Origin: Pseudomonadota bacterium
GTDB lineage: Bacteria; Pseudomonadota; Alphaproteobacteria; Acetobacterales; Acetobacteraceae
DNA length: 64,000 nt
Direction of reading: 5' to 3'
NCBI GenBank assembly: GCA_021780935.1
Contig: JAJXXT010000091.1
Coordinates: forward strand, 1-64,000
Shown: piece after piece, positions 1 through 10,834 of the stretch
Numbering within the stretch: the first letter of the stretch is position 1
How the letters are laid out: every line of letters begins with the position of its first letter
Position numbers and translations under genes: made by a program
The notes under the pieces: model-generated
The model's input: the letters and a program-made list of their open reading frames with translations, nothing else
What the model was told of the DNA's origin: nothing
Database searches by the model: none

Positions 1-1
1 G

Positions 2-202
2 GCCGCGCCGCGCGCGGCAACGCTGGGCCGGACGCGGCTGCGGCGTGGCAGCGGGCGCAACGGCGCGCCCGGCGGCTGGGTGCTCGAGGCCGAGGGCGCA
101 CACGATTTCCTGCCGCGCATAGCGGTCGCGCCAGCGCCGTTCCTGCCGGCGGGCGGGTTCGAGAAAGGGGGATGCGCGACGGCGCAGGACACCCTATGTT
201 AG
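2..202 (+). CDS. tilS: C-terminal end of probable tRNA(Ile)-lysidine synthase (partial)
   Basis: An open frame enters from the left edge and stops with TAG at 200-202. It gives about 66 residues rich in Ala, Arg and Gly, ending near a hydrophobic Phe-Leu-Pro stretch. Too little remains to show the PP-loop ATPase motif, so the identification rests on synteny: in alphaproteobacteria tilS commonly sits directly upstream of ftsH, folP and glmM, the three genes that follow here. TilS would modify C34 of the AUA-reading tRNA(Ile). The frame could also be a chance opening in GC-rich DNA. Confidence 0.5.
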   Translation, partial: AAPRAATLGRTRLRRGSGRNGAPGGWVLEAEGAHDFLPRIAVAPAPFLPAGGFEKGGCATAQDTLC

Positions 203-286
203 AGCGATGAAGATCAACCGTGAGTTGTCGAGGCGCGCCGCCGCGGCACGAGACGTTGGTGGCACATCGGCGATGGGCAGGACGCA

Positions 287-2209
<1,923 letters not shown>

Positions 2210-2305
2210 CGCGGCGGTTTTCGCCGTGGTTCGCCGGCGGCAAAGCGGCACCCTCCGCTGATCGAGCCCCTGGGGCTGGTCTTCGGGCCCGCCGCTGCCG
2301 AGGCG

Positions 2306-3283
2306 GTGGCGGCCGGGCGGGCGCTGTGGCTCGCCGGCAGTCATGTGGCCTTCGCGCTGGCGCGGCTGGCGGATGGCGCGATCGTTCCGGCTGACGCCGT
2401 TCCGCCCTTGCATCGCGCGGCGTTGGCACGGCTTTCCGCCGTGCCACCGGCCTGGGCCGGGCTCACCGGCTTCCCGCAGGTGATGGGCATCCTGAACGTG
2501 ACGCCTGACAGTTTCAGCGATGGCGGCAAATACCCCGACATGGCATCGGCGGTCGCCGCCGGCCTCGCCATGGCGCGTGCCGGCGCGGCGCTCATCGACC
2601 TCGGGGGCGAATCCACCCGCCCCGGTGCGCCGGCCGTGCCTCCGGAGGAGGAACAGGCGCGCGTCCTGCCGGTGCTGGCGGGCCTGGTGCGCGAGGGGGT
2701 GCGGGTCTCGGTCGACACCCGCAACGCCGCGACGATGGCGGCCGCGCTGGCGTCGGGGGCGGCCGCGATCAACGATGTTTCAGGCCTGACGCACGATCCG
2801 GATGCGGCCGGGGTGGTGGCGCGCGCCGGCTGTCCGGTGGTGGTGATGCACGGGCGCGGCATACCCGCCGACATGAACCGGCGCGCGGCCTATGCGGACA
2901 TCCTCGCCGAGGTCGCGGCCGAGCTCGCGGCACGGCGCGACGCGGCGGTTGCGGCGGGCGTTCAGCCGGCAGCGATCGCGCTCGACCCCGGTGTGGGATT
3001 TGCCAAAACTGGCGCGCAGAACCTGGTTCTGCTGCCGCGGCTGGGCGCGCTGCTCGGATTGGGTCATCCCCTGGTCGTGGGCGTCTCGCGCAAGAACTTC
3101 ATCGGCCGGCTGGGTGGCGGCCTGCCGCCCGGCGAACGCGACCAGGGCTCACTTGCCGCGGGGTTGCTGGCCTGCCTGCTCGGCGCGTCGGTGCTGCGGA
3201 CGCATGATGTTCCGGCAACGGTGCGCGCCATCGATGTCTGGCGCGGCCTCGGGGTCTGGCAGGCGAGGCCGCGGCGGGAGTAG
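2306..3283 (+). CDS. folP: Dihydropteroate synthase
   Basis: Condenses 4-aminobenzoate with 6-hydroxymethyl-7,8-dihydropterin diphosphate in folate synthesis. Family motifs are clear: [14 protein letters not shown] (loop 1), the [10 protein letters not shown] segment, an INDVSGL strand, and a C-terminal VSRKNFIG strand that carries the pterin-binding Lys/Arg. The start is uncertain: GTG at 2306 is used here, but the frame stays open back to the ftsH stop. The in-frame residues just upstream (LIEPLGLVFGP) resemble the N-terminus of other alphaproteobacterial FolP proteins, and no ATG is available there, so translation may begin at a rare codon near 2258. It is followed by glmM after 8 bp, so the two are probably co-transcribed. 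Confidence 0.94.
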   Translation: MAAGRALWLAGSHVAFALARLADGAIVPADAVPPLHRAALARLSAVPPAWAGLTGFPQVMGILNVTPDSFSDGGKYPDMASAVAAGLAMARAGAALIDLGGESTRPGAPAVPPEEEQARVLPVLAGLVREGVRVSVDTRNAATMAAALASGAAAINDVSGLTHDPDAAGVVARAGCPVVVMHGRGIPADMNRRAAYADILAEVAAELAARRDAAVAAGVQPAAIALDPGVGFAKTGAQNLVLLPRLGALLGLGHPLVVGVSRKNFIGRLGGGLPPGERDQGSLAAGLLACLLGASVLRTHDVPATVRAIDVWRGLGVWQARPRRE

Positions 3284-3291
3284 GATGGGCC

Positions 3292-4641
3292 ATGATGCAG
3301 CGACGGCTTTTCGGCACGGACGGTATCCGCGGTACCGCCAACATCGATCCGATGACGGCGGAAACCGCGCTGAAGCTCGGCCAGGCGGCGGGGCTGCTGT
3401 TCACCCGCGGCGCGCACCGCCACCGGGTGGTGATCGGCAAGGACACCCGCCTCTCCGGCTACATGCTGGAGCCGGCGCTGGTCGCGGGCTTCATCGGCGC
3501 CGGCATGGACGTGATCCTGGTGGGACCGCAGCCAACCCCCGCGGTGGCCATGCTGACGCGCTCGTTGCGCGCGGATCTCGGGGTGATGATCTCGGCCTCG
3601 CACAACCCCTACGAGGATAACGGCATCAAGCTGTTCGGGCCGGACGGGTTCAAGCTCTCCGACGAGACCGAGTCCGAGATCGAGGCGGCGATGGCGACCG
3701 ACCTCTCAGCCCGGCTCGCCCCGTCGGCGCGGCTCGGGCGGGCGGCGCGGCTCGACGATGCGGGCGGGCGCTTCATCGAGAGCGTGAAGGCGAATTTCCC
3801 GCGCGGCATGCGCCTCGACGGGCTCAAGATCGTGATCGACTGCGCCCATGGCGCGGCCTATCGCGTTGCCCCCGCGGTGCTGTGGGAGCTGGGGGCCGAG
3901 GTCGTGCGCATCGGCGTCGAGCCCGACGGTTTCAACATCAACCGCGCCTGCGGCTCGACCGCGCCCGGGCTGATGCAGGAGGAGGTGCGCCGCCACGGCG
4001 CGCATCTCGGCATCGCGCTCGACGGTGACGCCGACCGGGTGATCATCGCCGACGAGACCGGTGCCGTCGTGGATGGCGACCAGATCCTGGCACTCATCGC
4101 GCGGGCATGGAGCGATGCCGGCCGGCTCGCCGGTGGTTGCGTCGTGGCAACGGTGATGTCGAATTTCGGGCTCGAGCAGTTCCTCGGCGCGCGGGGCATC
4201 GCGCTGCACCGCACGCGCGTCGGCGATCGTTACGTCATGGAGACGATGCGCGAGCTCGGCGGCAATGTCGGCGGCGAGCAGTCCGGCCATATCCTGCTGC
4301 TCGATCATGGCACGACCGGCTGCGGCCTGACCGCGGCGCTACAGGTGCTGGCGGTGCTGGTCGAGACCGGCCGGCCCGCCTCCGAGGTGTTGCGGGTGTT
4401 CCGCCCGCTGCCGCAACGGCTGCGCAGCGTGCGCTACGAGGGCGGCTCGCCGCTCGATGCGGCCACGGTGCGCGAGGCGATTACCGCCGCCGAGCGCGAG
4501 CTTGGCGGCACCGGGCGGCTGGTGATCCGCAAGAGCGGCACGGAACCGGTGATCCGGGTGATGGCGGAGGCGGAGGATGAGGGGCTGGTCGCCAGCCTCG
4601 TCGACTCGCTGTGCGACGAGATCGCCCGCGCCGCGGTCTGA
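3292..4641 (+). CDS. glmM: Phosphoglucosamine mutase
   Basis: Interconverts glucosamine-6-phosphate and glucosamine-1-phosphate on the way to UDP-N-acetylglucosamine for cell wall and lipopolysaccharide. The N-terminus reads LFGTDGIRG, and the phosphoserine loop SASHNP places the catalytic serine at residue 103 counting from the first ATG, or 102 from the second ATG at 3295, which matches the numbering known for E. coli GlmM. The metal-binding DGDADR loop lies near 243-248, and a C-terminal [12 protein letters not shown] phosphate-binding motif is present. Length (449) is typical. It starts 8 bp after folP and ends 7 bp before thiD. Confidence 0.97.
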   Translation: MMQRRLFGTDGIRGTANIDPMTAETALKLGQAAGLLFTRGAHRHRVVIGKDTRLSGYMLEPALVAGFIGAGMDVILVGPQPTPAVAMLTRSLRADLGVMISASHNPYEDNGIKLFGPDGFKLSDETESEIEAAMATDLSARLAPSARLGRAARLDDAGGRFIESVKANFPRGMRLDGLKIVIDCAHGAAYRVAPAVLWELGAEVVRIGVEPDGFNINRACGSTAPGLMQEEVRRHGAHLGIALDGDADRVIIADETGAVVDGDQILALIARAWSDAGRLAGGCVVATVMSNFGLEQFLGARGIALHRTRVGDRYVMETMRELGGNVGGEQSGHILLLDHGTTGCGLTAALQVLAVLVETGRPASEVLRVFRPLPQRLRSVRYEGGSPLDAATVREAITAAERELGGTGRLVIRKSGTEPVIRVMAEAEDEGLVASLVDSLCDEIARAAV

Positions 4642-4648
4642 CGCACCC

Positions 4649-5425
4649 ATGATCGCCCGGGTTTTGGCCATCGCGGGCTCGGATTCCGGCGGTGGCGCGG
4701 GCATCCAGGCGGATATCCGCACGATCACGGCGCTCGGCGGCTTCGCGCTTGCGGCCGTGACCGCGGTGACGGCGCAGGACACATGGGGCGTGCACGCGAT
4801 CCACCCCGTGCCCGTGGATATCGTTGCAGAACAGATACGAGTTGTGTTGGCGGATCTCGGCGCCGATGCGGTGAAGATCGGCATGCTGGGCCATGCCGCC
4901 GCCGTCGTGGCAGAGGCGCTGGGCGGCTGGCCGGAACTGACGCTGGTGCTCGACCCGGTGCTGCGTGCGAGCAGCGGCGAGGCGTTGCTCGAAGGTCGCG
5001 GGCGTGACGTGCTGGCCCGGCTGATCGCCCGCGCGAGCCTGCTGACGCCGAACCTCGCGGAAGCCTCGGCCCTCTGCGGCTTCGCGGTCGAGGATGTGGC
5101 GGACATGGCGCGTGCCGGCCATGCGCTGCGCGCGATGGGCGCCGGCGCGGTGCTGGTGAAGGGCGGGCACCTCGCCGGCGACAACCTCACCGACGTGCTG
5201 GTGGACGCCGACGGCGTGGTGATGTTCACCGCCGAGCGGATCGCGACGCGGCACACGCACGGCACCGGCTGCACCCTGGCCTCGGCGATCGCCACACACC
5301 TGGCGCGCGGCATGGCGCTGCGCGAGGCGGTGGCGGAGGGAAGGGCCTATCTGCGCGCGGCGATCCTGGCGGCGCCGGGGCTGGGTGCGGGACAGGGGCC
5401 GCTGGGCACGCCGCTCCGAGGCTAA
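4649..5425 (+). CDS. thiD: Hydroxymethylpyrimidine/phosphomethylpyrimidine kinase
   Basis: Phosphorylates HMP and HMP-phosphate in thiamine biosynthesis. The ATG at 4649 was chosen because the ribokinase-like N-terminus VLAIAGSDSGGGAGIQADI begins right after it and glmM ends 7 bp upstream. The catalytic-base segment HGTGCTLASA has Cys208 in the anion-hole loop. Its 258 residues fit single-domain ThiD; there is no ThiE fusion. I saw no TPP riboswitch ahead of it, and coupling to glmM suggests constitutive housekeeping expression. Confidence 0.94.
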   Translation: MIARVLAIAGSDSGGGAGIQADIRTITALGGFALAAVTAVTAQDTWGVHAIHPVPVDIVAEQIRVVLADLGADAVKIGMLGHAAAVVAEALGGWPELTLVLDPVLRASSGEALLEGRGRDVLARLIARASLLTPNLAEASALCGFAVEDVADMARAGHALRAMGAGAVLVKGGHLAGDNLTDVLVDADGVVMFTAERIATRHTHGTGCTLASAIATHLARGMALREAVAEGRAYLRAAILAAPGLGAGQGPLGTPLRG

Positions 5426-5435
5426 AAAAATCCGG

Positions 5436-5527
5436 AAGATCTTGCATCGTCTTCGCCGTGAGGCTACCGGGGTATTGGGCCACGTCCCCCCACCGGGACG
5501 CTTCTCTTCTGAAAGGGAGAGCGAAAC
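5436..5527 (+). promoter_or_regulatory. Probable serC leader RNA
   Basis: The 102 bp between thiD and serC contain a structured stretch: a GGCTACCGGGG segment, a GGGCCACGTCCCCCCACCGGG segment that can pair with it, and a small hairpin of CGCTT-CTCT against AGAG-CG (about 5501-5525) that ends at the ribosome binding site. A conserved RNA motif called the serC leader has been described upstream of serC in alphaproteobacteria. Position, size and the GGCTACCGGG-like block fit what I recall of it, but I could not score it against the model. Confidence 0.5.
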
Positions 5528-6703
5528 ATGACGCTCCTTCCGCGTCCGGACATCCGTCCGGCCAATCCCCACTTCTCATCCGGGCCTTGCGCCAAGCGAC
5601 CGGGCTGGTCGTTGGAGGCGCTCGCTGCCGCCACGCTCGGCCGCAGTCATCGCGCGAAGGAGCCCAAGGCGCGGCTCGCTGAGGTGATCACGCGCTCACG
5701 CGCCATCCTCGGCATGCCGGCGGACTGGCGGCTCGGCATCGTGCCGGGCTCCGATACCGGCGCGGTCGAGATGGCGCTGTGGTCGCTGCTCGGCCCGCGG
5801 CCGGTCGATATTCTGACCTTCGAGAGTTTTTCCGAGGCCTGGGCAACGGACATCACGAAGCAACTGAAGCTGGATGGGCGCGTGCTGGCCGCTCCCTATG
5901 GCGGGCTGCCGGACCTCGCGCAGATCGACCCGGCGCACGATCTGGTGCTGACCTGGAATGGCACCACCTCCGGCGTGCGACTTCCGGATGGCGACTTCAT
6001 CGCCGCCGACCGAGAGGGGCTGGTGATCGCCGATGCGACCTCGGCCGCGTTCGCGATGGCTCTGCCTTGGGACAAGCTCGATGTCGTCACCTGGTCCTGG
6101 CAGAAGGTGCTGGGCGGCGAGGCGGCGCACGGCATGCTGGCGTTGTCGCCGCGCGCGGTCGAACGATTGCTCGCGCACAAGCCCGCCTGGCCGATGCCCA
6201 AGGTTTTCCGCCTGACGTCCGGGGGCAAGCTGGCGGAGGGTGTGTTCAACGGCGAAACGATCAACACGCCCAGCATGCTCGCCGTCGAGGACGCGCTCGA
6301 CGGGCTGCGCTGGGCGGAGCGGATCGGTGGGCTGAAGGCGCTGATCGCCCGCAGCGAGGCCAACCTCGCCGCGATCGCGCGCTTTGCGGCGTCGCGCGAC
6401 TGGGTGGATTTCCTGGCGGAACGTCCCGAGACGCGCTCGCCGACCTCGATCTGCCTGAAAATCGTCGCACCCTGGTTCACCTCGCTCGACGCGGCGGGGC
6501 AGGCCGAGGCGGCGAAAAAGCTGGTGGCCCTGCTCGAAGCCGAAGGTGTCGCCTACGATATCGCGAGCTATCGCGATGCCCCACCGGGCCTGCGCATCTG
6601 GGGTGGTTCCACCGTCGAAACGTCCGACATCGAGGCGCTGCTGCCCTGGCTCGACTGGGCGGCCGCGCAGACCGCCGACACGCTCGCCAGGAAGGTTGCC
6701 TGA
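5528..6703 (+). CDS. serC: Phosphoserine aminotransferase
   Basis: PLP enzyme converting 3-phosphohydroxypyruvate and glutamate to phosphoserine, the second step of serine synthesis; it may also act in pyridoxal phosphate synthesis. The protein starts with [15 protein letters not shown], typical of the alphaproteobacterial-type SerC, and carries the PLP lysine in [12 protein letters not shown] (Lys193). Length 391 is normal for this subfamily. The ATG follows a good ribosome binding site (GGGAGAG). serA begins only 3 bp after the stop, so serC-serA form one operon, probably controlled by the leader just upstream. Confidence 0.97.
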   Translation: MTLLPRPDIRPANPHFSSGPCAKRPGWSLEALAAATLGRSHRAKEPKARLAEVITRSRAILGMPADWRLGIVPGSDTGAVEMALWSLLGPRPVDILTFESFSEAWATDITKQLKLDGRVLAAPYGGLPDLAQIDPAHDLVLTWNGTTSGVRLPDGDFIAADREGLVIADATSAAFAMALPWDKLDVVTWSWQKVLGGEAAHGMLALSPRAVERLLAHKPAWPMPKVFRLTSGGKLAEGVFNGETINTPSMLAVEDALDGLRWAERIGGLKALIARSEANLAAIARFAASRDWVDFLAERPETRSPTSICLKIVAPWFTSLDAAGQAEAAKKLVALLEAEGVAYDIASYRDAPPGLRIWGGSTVETSDIEALLPWLDWAAAQTADTLARKVA

Positions 6704-6706
6704 ACC

Positions 6707-8308
6707 ATGACAAAAATCGCCGGACCGAGGGTCCTGATTTCCGACAAGCTTTCTCCCGCCGCCATCGAGATCTTCAAGCGTCGGGGCATCGAGGTGGATG
6801 TGAAGCCGGGGCTGTCGCCGGCCGATCTGCGCGCCATCATTGGCCAGTATGACGGGCTGGCCATCCGCTCCGCGACCAAGGTTACGCGCGAGCTGCTGGC
6901 CGAGGCAAAACGGCTGCGCGTGGTGGGAAGGGCCGGCATCGGTGTCGATAACGTCGATGTGAAATCCGCCACCGCGGCCGGTGTCGTGGTGATGAACACG
7001 CCGCATGGCAACGCCATCACCACCGCCGAGCACGCGATCGCGATGATGTTCGCACTCGCCCGCCAGATCCCCGAGGCCACCGCCTCCACCAAGGCTGGCA
7101 AGTGGGAAAAGAACCGCTTCATGGGCGTGGAACTGTACGGCAAGGTGCTGGGGCTGATTGGCTGCGGCAATATCGGCTCCATCGTCGCCGACCGCGCGCA
7201 GGGGCTGAAGATGCGGGTGGTCGCCCATGACCCGTACCTCACCGAAAAGCGCGCCCGCGAGCTTGGTGTGGAAAAGGTCGAACTCGATACGCTTCTACAA
7301 CAAGCGGACATCATCAGCCTGCACGCGCCGCTGACGGAGGGGACGAAGAACATCCTCTCGCGCGAGAATCTCGGCCGCACGCGCAAGGGTGTGCGCATCA
7401 TCAACTGCGCGCGCGGCGGCCTGCTCGACGAGGCGGCGCTGGCGGAGATGATCAAGGCCGGCCATGTCGCGGGTGCGGCGCTCGACGTGTTCGAGACCGA
7501 GCCCGCCACCGAAAGCCCGCTCTTTGCGCTCGAGGGCGTGGTCTGCACGCCGCATCTGGGCGCCGCGACCAACGAGGCGCAGGAGAACGTGGCGCTGCAG
7601 GTGGCCGAGCAGATGAGCGATTTTCTGCTGACCGGTGCCGTCGCGAACGCGATCAACATGCCGAGTGTCACGGCCGAGGAGGCGCCGCGTCTCGCACCCT
7701 ATATGGAGTTGTGCCGCCTGCTCGGCACCTTCGCGGGTCAGCTTACGGCGGCGCAGGACGGCAACGTGCTGAAAGTCTCGATCGACTACGAGGGTGCTGC
7801 CGCGAAGCTGAACCACCGGCCGCTGACGGCGGTGGCGCTCGCGGGCGTGCTGGGCCCGATGCTGGAGGGGGCGAACATGGTCAACGCGCCGGTGCTGGCG
7901 CGCGAGCGTGGCATCGATGTCGCCGAGACCGTGCATGACCGCGACAGCGAGTATCAGACGCTGGTGCGGGTCTCCATCACCACGGACAAGCAGACGCGCG
8001 CCGTCGCCGGCACGCTGTTCGCGGGCACGCGGCCGCGCATCGTCGCGATCAAGGACATTCCCGTGGAGGCGGATTTCGCGCGCCACATGCTCTACGTCAC
8101 CAACCAGGACAAGCCGGGTTTCATCGGCCGCTTCGGCGCGACGCTGGCGAGGGCCGGGATCAACATCGCGACCTTCCATCTCGGCCGCGCCGAGGCCGGG
8201 GGCGATGCGATCTGCATGGTCTCGGTCGACGAACCGGTGCCCGAGGAGGTGCTGGCGATGGTGCGCACGCTGCCGCTGGTGGTGCAGGCGACGACGCTGA
8301 ACTTCTGA
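6707..8308 (+). CDS. serA: D-3-phosphoglycerate dehydrogenase (long form with ACT domain)
   Basis: First enzyme of serine biosynthesis, oxidising 3-phosphoglycerate with NAD+. The catalytic and Rossmann domains occupy residues 1-315, with the nucleotide loop GLIGCGNIGSIVADRA near 145-160 and the HLGAATNEAQ segment carrying the catalytic histidine. An intervening substrate-binding domain (about 320-450) and a C-terminal ACT domain (YVTNQDKPGFIGRFG onward) make it the 530-residue type 1 form, often feedback-inhibited by serine. It is translated immediately after serC. Confidence 0.97.
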   Translation: MTKIAGPRVLISDKLSPAAIEIFKRRGIEVDVKPGLSPADLRAIIGQYDGLAIRSATKVTRELLAEAKRLRVVGRAGIGVDNVDVKSATAAGVVVMNTPHGNAITTAEHAIAMMFALARQIPEATASTKAGKWEKNRFMGVELYGKVLGLIGCGNIGSIVADRAQGLKMRVVAHDPYLTEKRARELGVEKVELDTLLQQADIISLHAPLTEGTKNILSRENLGRTRKGVRIINCARGGLLDEAALAEMIKAGHVAGAALDVFETEPATESPLFALEGVVCTPHLGAATNEAQENVALQVAEQMSDFLLTGAVANAINMPSVTAEEAPRLAPYMELCRLLGTFAGQLTAAQDGNVLKVSIDYEGAAAKLNHRPLTAVALAGVLGPMLEGANMVNAPVLARERGIDVAETVHDRDSEYQTLVRVSITTDKQTRAVAGTLFAGTRPRIVAIKDIPVEADFARHMLYVTNQDKPGFIGRFGATLARAGINIATFHLGRAEAGGDAICMVSVDEPVPEEVLAMVRTLPLVVQATTLNF

Positions 8309-8326
8309 GGCGAGGGCGGCGGCGCC

Positions 8327-8710
8327 TCACGGCCCCTGGCGTGACGCGCCCGAATACCAGAAGGCGCTGATCAGGCAGCCCTTGATCCGCGGCAGGAGGA
8401 CCAGCGACAGAACGGTCAGGGCGAGAAGGAAACTGATCATCGCCGCGATGAAGTAGGCGGCAAAAAAGCCCTGAAAAAGGAAATAGAGCGGGGCGGCGAG
8501 AATGCCGACGATCAGCATCGTGAACCACGGAGCGGCGTCATCCGACTGGATATCGGCATAGGTTTCGTGACAGGCATCGCACTGGTCCACCTGTTTCAGA
8601 TAGGCGCGGAACAGCTTTCCACGGCCGCAATTCGGACAGCGCCCGGCAAGACCTCGCAGCAAGACCGCTTGTAGACTGGGGGGTTTGCCGGTTGCTTGCC
8701 GCTCCACCAT
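8327..8710 (-). CDS. DUF983 family membrane protein
   Basis: A 127-residue protein of unknown function. The N-terminal half has two CxxC zinc knuckles (RCPNCGRGKLF and CDACHETYAD), followed by two hydrophobic helices (about 65-85 and 88-108) likely to cross the inner membrane. This layout matches DUF983, a family common in alphaproteobacteria and sometimes near respiratory genes. It is convergent with serA, whose stop lies 18 bp away, and shares orientation with the oxidoreductase downstream of its start. No function can be inferred from context. Confidence 0.85.
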   Translation of the reverse strand: MVERQATGKPPSLQAVLLRGLAGRCPNCGRGKLFRAYLKQVDQCDACHETYADIQSDDAAPWFTMLIVGILAAPLYFLFQGFFAAYFIAAMISFLLALTVLSLVLLPRIKGCLISAFWYSGASRQGP

Positions 8711-8764
8711 CCGTTCCTGGTTGGGGTTGAGGTCAACAACGTTAGTTGGCCCGCGATCGAAGCG

Positions 8765-10255
8765 TCAAGCGGCTCCGTCCGTGCCCATGTCCGTCGAGCG
8801 GTGACGGTCGTTCCAGTTCGTCAATGTCGCAACGGTGCCGCGCGCGGCGAGGCTCTCCACGGCAGCAAGAACGTCCGCAGCAAAGCCAGGGTGATCGGCG
8901 AGGGAAGGGGGCACGATCCCGGCCATCGCCAGCACGGCGTCGCGCAGCGCGAGTGCATCGGGGGCACCGCTCGCCGCCTCCCGCAGCCGTTGCGCATGCG
9001 GATCGTCGAGGGGCAGCCGCGTGCCGTCATCCGCGGCCCCGCGCAGAAAGTGCAGCCAGGCGGCAACGCCTAGTGCGATGCGCGGTGCGGTGCGTCCGGC
9101 GCGCAAGCGGTCGAGAGCCGGGGCAAACAGGCGTTGCGGCAGCTTCTGCGACCCATCCATGGCGATCTGGCGGGTGCGGTGGCGCAATGCCGGGTTGGCG
9201 AAACGGCCCAGCAGCGCGCTTGCGTAGCGCGTGGCATCCGCGCCGGCGGGCAGTTGCAGCGTGGTGGCGGATTCGGCCATCAGTGCGGTGATATGCTCCC
9301 GCAGCGCCGGCTGCGCGACCGCATCGGCGACGGTCTCCCAGCCCGCCAGTTGCCCGAGATAGGCGATGGAGGAATGGGCGCCGTTGAGCAGGCGCAGCTT
9401 CATCGTCTCATACGGCCCGACATCGGCGACGAGTTCGGCCCCCGTCTGCTCCCATTCCGGCCGGCCCTGCGGAAACCGATCCTCGATCACCCATTGCCGA
9501 AACCCCTCGCAGAGCACGGGCCAGGCATCCGTGAGGCCCAGCGCCTGGTCGATGGACGCCCGGTCGACGTCGGTCGTGGCGGGAACGATACGATCCACCA
9601 TCGTATCGGGAAACGCGACGCTATCCGCAATGAAATCACCGAGCGAACGGTCCCGCAGGAGCGCCAGTTCGGCCACCACCCGGCGGACGGACTGGCCGTT
9701 GGCCGGCAGGTTGTCGCAGCACAGCACGCCGAACGGCGCCATCCCCGCCGCCCGGCGACGCGCCAGCGCCTCGACCAGAATGCCGGGCACGCTGCGGGGG
9801 GTATGGGGGGCCGCGAGATCGTGGCGGATCAGCGGGTCGTCGGTGTCGAGCGCGCCGGTCGCCGCATGCCGGCAATAGGCTTTTTCCGTCACCGTGAGGG
9901 TGGCGATGCGGGTCTGCGGCCGCGTCAGCAGGTCGAGCGCCGGCCCGCTGCCGGTGGCAAGCCCGGCCAGCGCGCCCATCACCGTCAGGCGTTCACCGCC
10001 ATCGCGTTCCGCCAGTGTGTAAAGCCCATCCTGAGGCGCCAGGGCCGTTTCGGTATCGTTGCGACGCAGGCTGACGCCGGCAATCCCCCAGCTCGGGTCC
10101 GCCGCCAGCAGCGGCGCGGTGTAGGCGGCGAGATGCGCGCGCGCGAACGCACCGAGCCCGAGATGGACGATGCCGGCACCGAGACGCGCGGGATCATGGC
10201 CCGGTCGGGCGATGCCGGCGGGCAGAAGGTTCAGCGTGGCGAGCGAGAGGCGCAT
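8765..10255 (-). CDS. Mannitol dehydrogenase family oxidoreductase (fructuronate reductase-like)
   Basis: NAD(P)-dependent polyol or hexuronate dehydrogenase of the long-chain mannitol dehydrogenase family, which includes mannitol-2-dehydrogenase, D-arabinitol dehydrogenase and fructuronate reductase UxuB. The N-terminal Rossmann segment GAGIVHLGLGAFARAHLA and the catalytic motif KLRLLNGAHS (Lys286, Asn291, His294) are intact. Length 496 is typical. The exact substrate cannot be read from sequence; a fructose-type importer lies about 9 kb away, but they are not linked in an operon. It stands alone between the DUF983 and ohr genes, all on the minus strand. Confidence 0.88.
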   Translation of the reverse strand: MRLSLATLNLLPAGIARPGHDPARLGAGIVHLGLGAFARAHLAAYTAPLLAADPSWGIAGVSLRRNDTETALAPQDGLYTLAERDGGERLTVMGALAGLATGSGPALDLLTRPQTRIATLTVTEKAYCRHAATGALDTDDPLIRHDLAAPHTPRSVPGILVEALARRRAAGMAPFGVLCCDNLPANGQSVRRVVAELALLRDRSLGDFIADSVAFPDTMVDRIVPATTDVDRASIDQALGLTDAWPVLCEGFRQWVIEDRFPQGRPEWEQTGAELVADVGPYETMKLRLLNGAHSSIAYLGQLAGWETVADAVAQPALREHITALMAESATTLQLPAGADATRYASALLGRFANPALRHRTRQIAMDGSQKLPQRLFAPALDRLRAGRTAPRIALGVAAWLHFLRGAADDGTRLPLDDPHAQRLREAASGAPDALALRDAVLAMAGIVPPSLADHPGFAADVLAAVESLAARGTVATLTNWNDRHRSTDMGTDGAA

Positions 10256-10324
10256 CAGGCGGGCCGGTACGGCGGCCGCCTGGCGGTCTGTCCGCTCAAG
10301 TGGCCCCCGGCCGGCGCCGCCCGC

Positions 10325-10768
10325 TCAGGTGCCCTCGACCTCGACGGTCACATCGATGTTGCCGCGCGTCGCGTGGCTGTAGGGGCAGACCTTGTCATGC
10401 GCTTCCTCGACCAGCGCCGTCGCCTCCGCCTTCGGCAGGCTCGGCACCTTCACCAGCAGCTTTGCCGAAATGCCGAAACCACCGCCCTCACGCGGCCCGA
10501 CGCCCACCGAGCAGGTGACGGAACTGCCGGCGACGCTCTTCTTGTGCTGGCTGGCAACGAACTCCAGCGCGCCACCGAAGCAGGCGGCATAGCCCGCCGC
10601 GAACAGGTGCTCGGGCGTCGTGGTGTTGGGCAGGCCCGGCCCGCCCATTTCCTTGCGCACCGAGAGGTTGACGCTCACCGAGCCGTCGGTGGTCTCGGAG
10701 TGGCCGTTGCGCCCCCCGGTGTTGACCGCGGTGGCTGTGACAAGGGTCTTGATCGTGTGCGCGGCCAT
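10325..10768 (-). CDS. ohr: Organic hydroperoxide resistance protein (Ohr/OsmC family)
   Basis: Thiol peroxidase that reduces organic hydroperoxides. With the ATG at 10768 (GGAG ribosome binding site nearby) the protein is 147 residues. The two catalytic cysteines are present at 63 (GYAACFGGALEF) and 128 (KVCPYSHATRGN), with the supporting Arg20 and Glu53. The arrangement is that of Ohr rather than the more distant OsmC or YhfA groups. No MarR-type OhrR regulator gene is adjacent. It lies downstream of the S10 peptidase in the same orientation, 66 bp away. Confidence 0.92.
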   Translation of the reverse strand: MAAHTIKTLVTATAVNTGGRNGHSETTDGSVSVNLSVRKEMGGPGLPNTTTPEHLFAAGYAACFGGALEFVASQHKKSVAGSSVTCSVGVGPREGGGFGISAKLLVKVPSLPKAEATALVEEAHDKVCPYSHATRGNIDVTVEVEGT

Positions 10769-10834
10769 GCCTGGTACTCCGTTGATTGCGTTGCTCACAT
10801 GGGGCTGCGCGGCGTTCCCGCCAGCCCCCTGGGG

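Noticed and set aside
4560..4648. TPP riboswitch ahead of thiD
   Set aside because: Only 7 bp separate glmM and thiD, leaving no room for a leader, and no thi-box-like sequence was seen.
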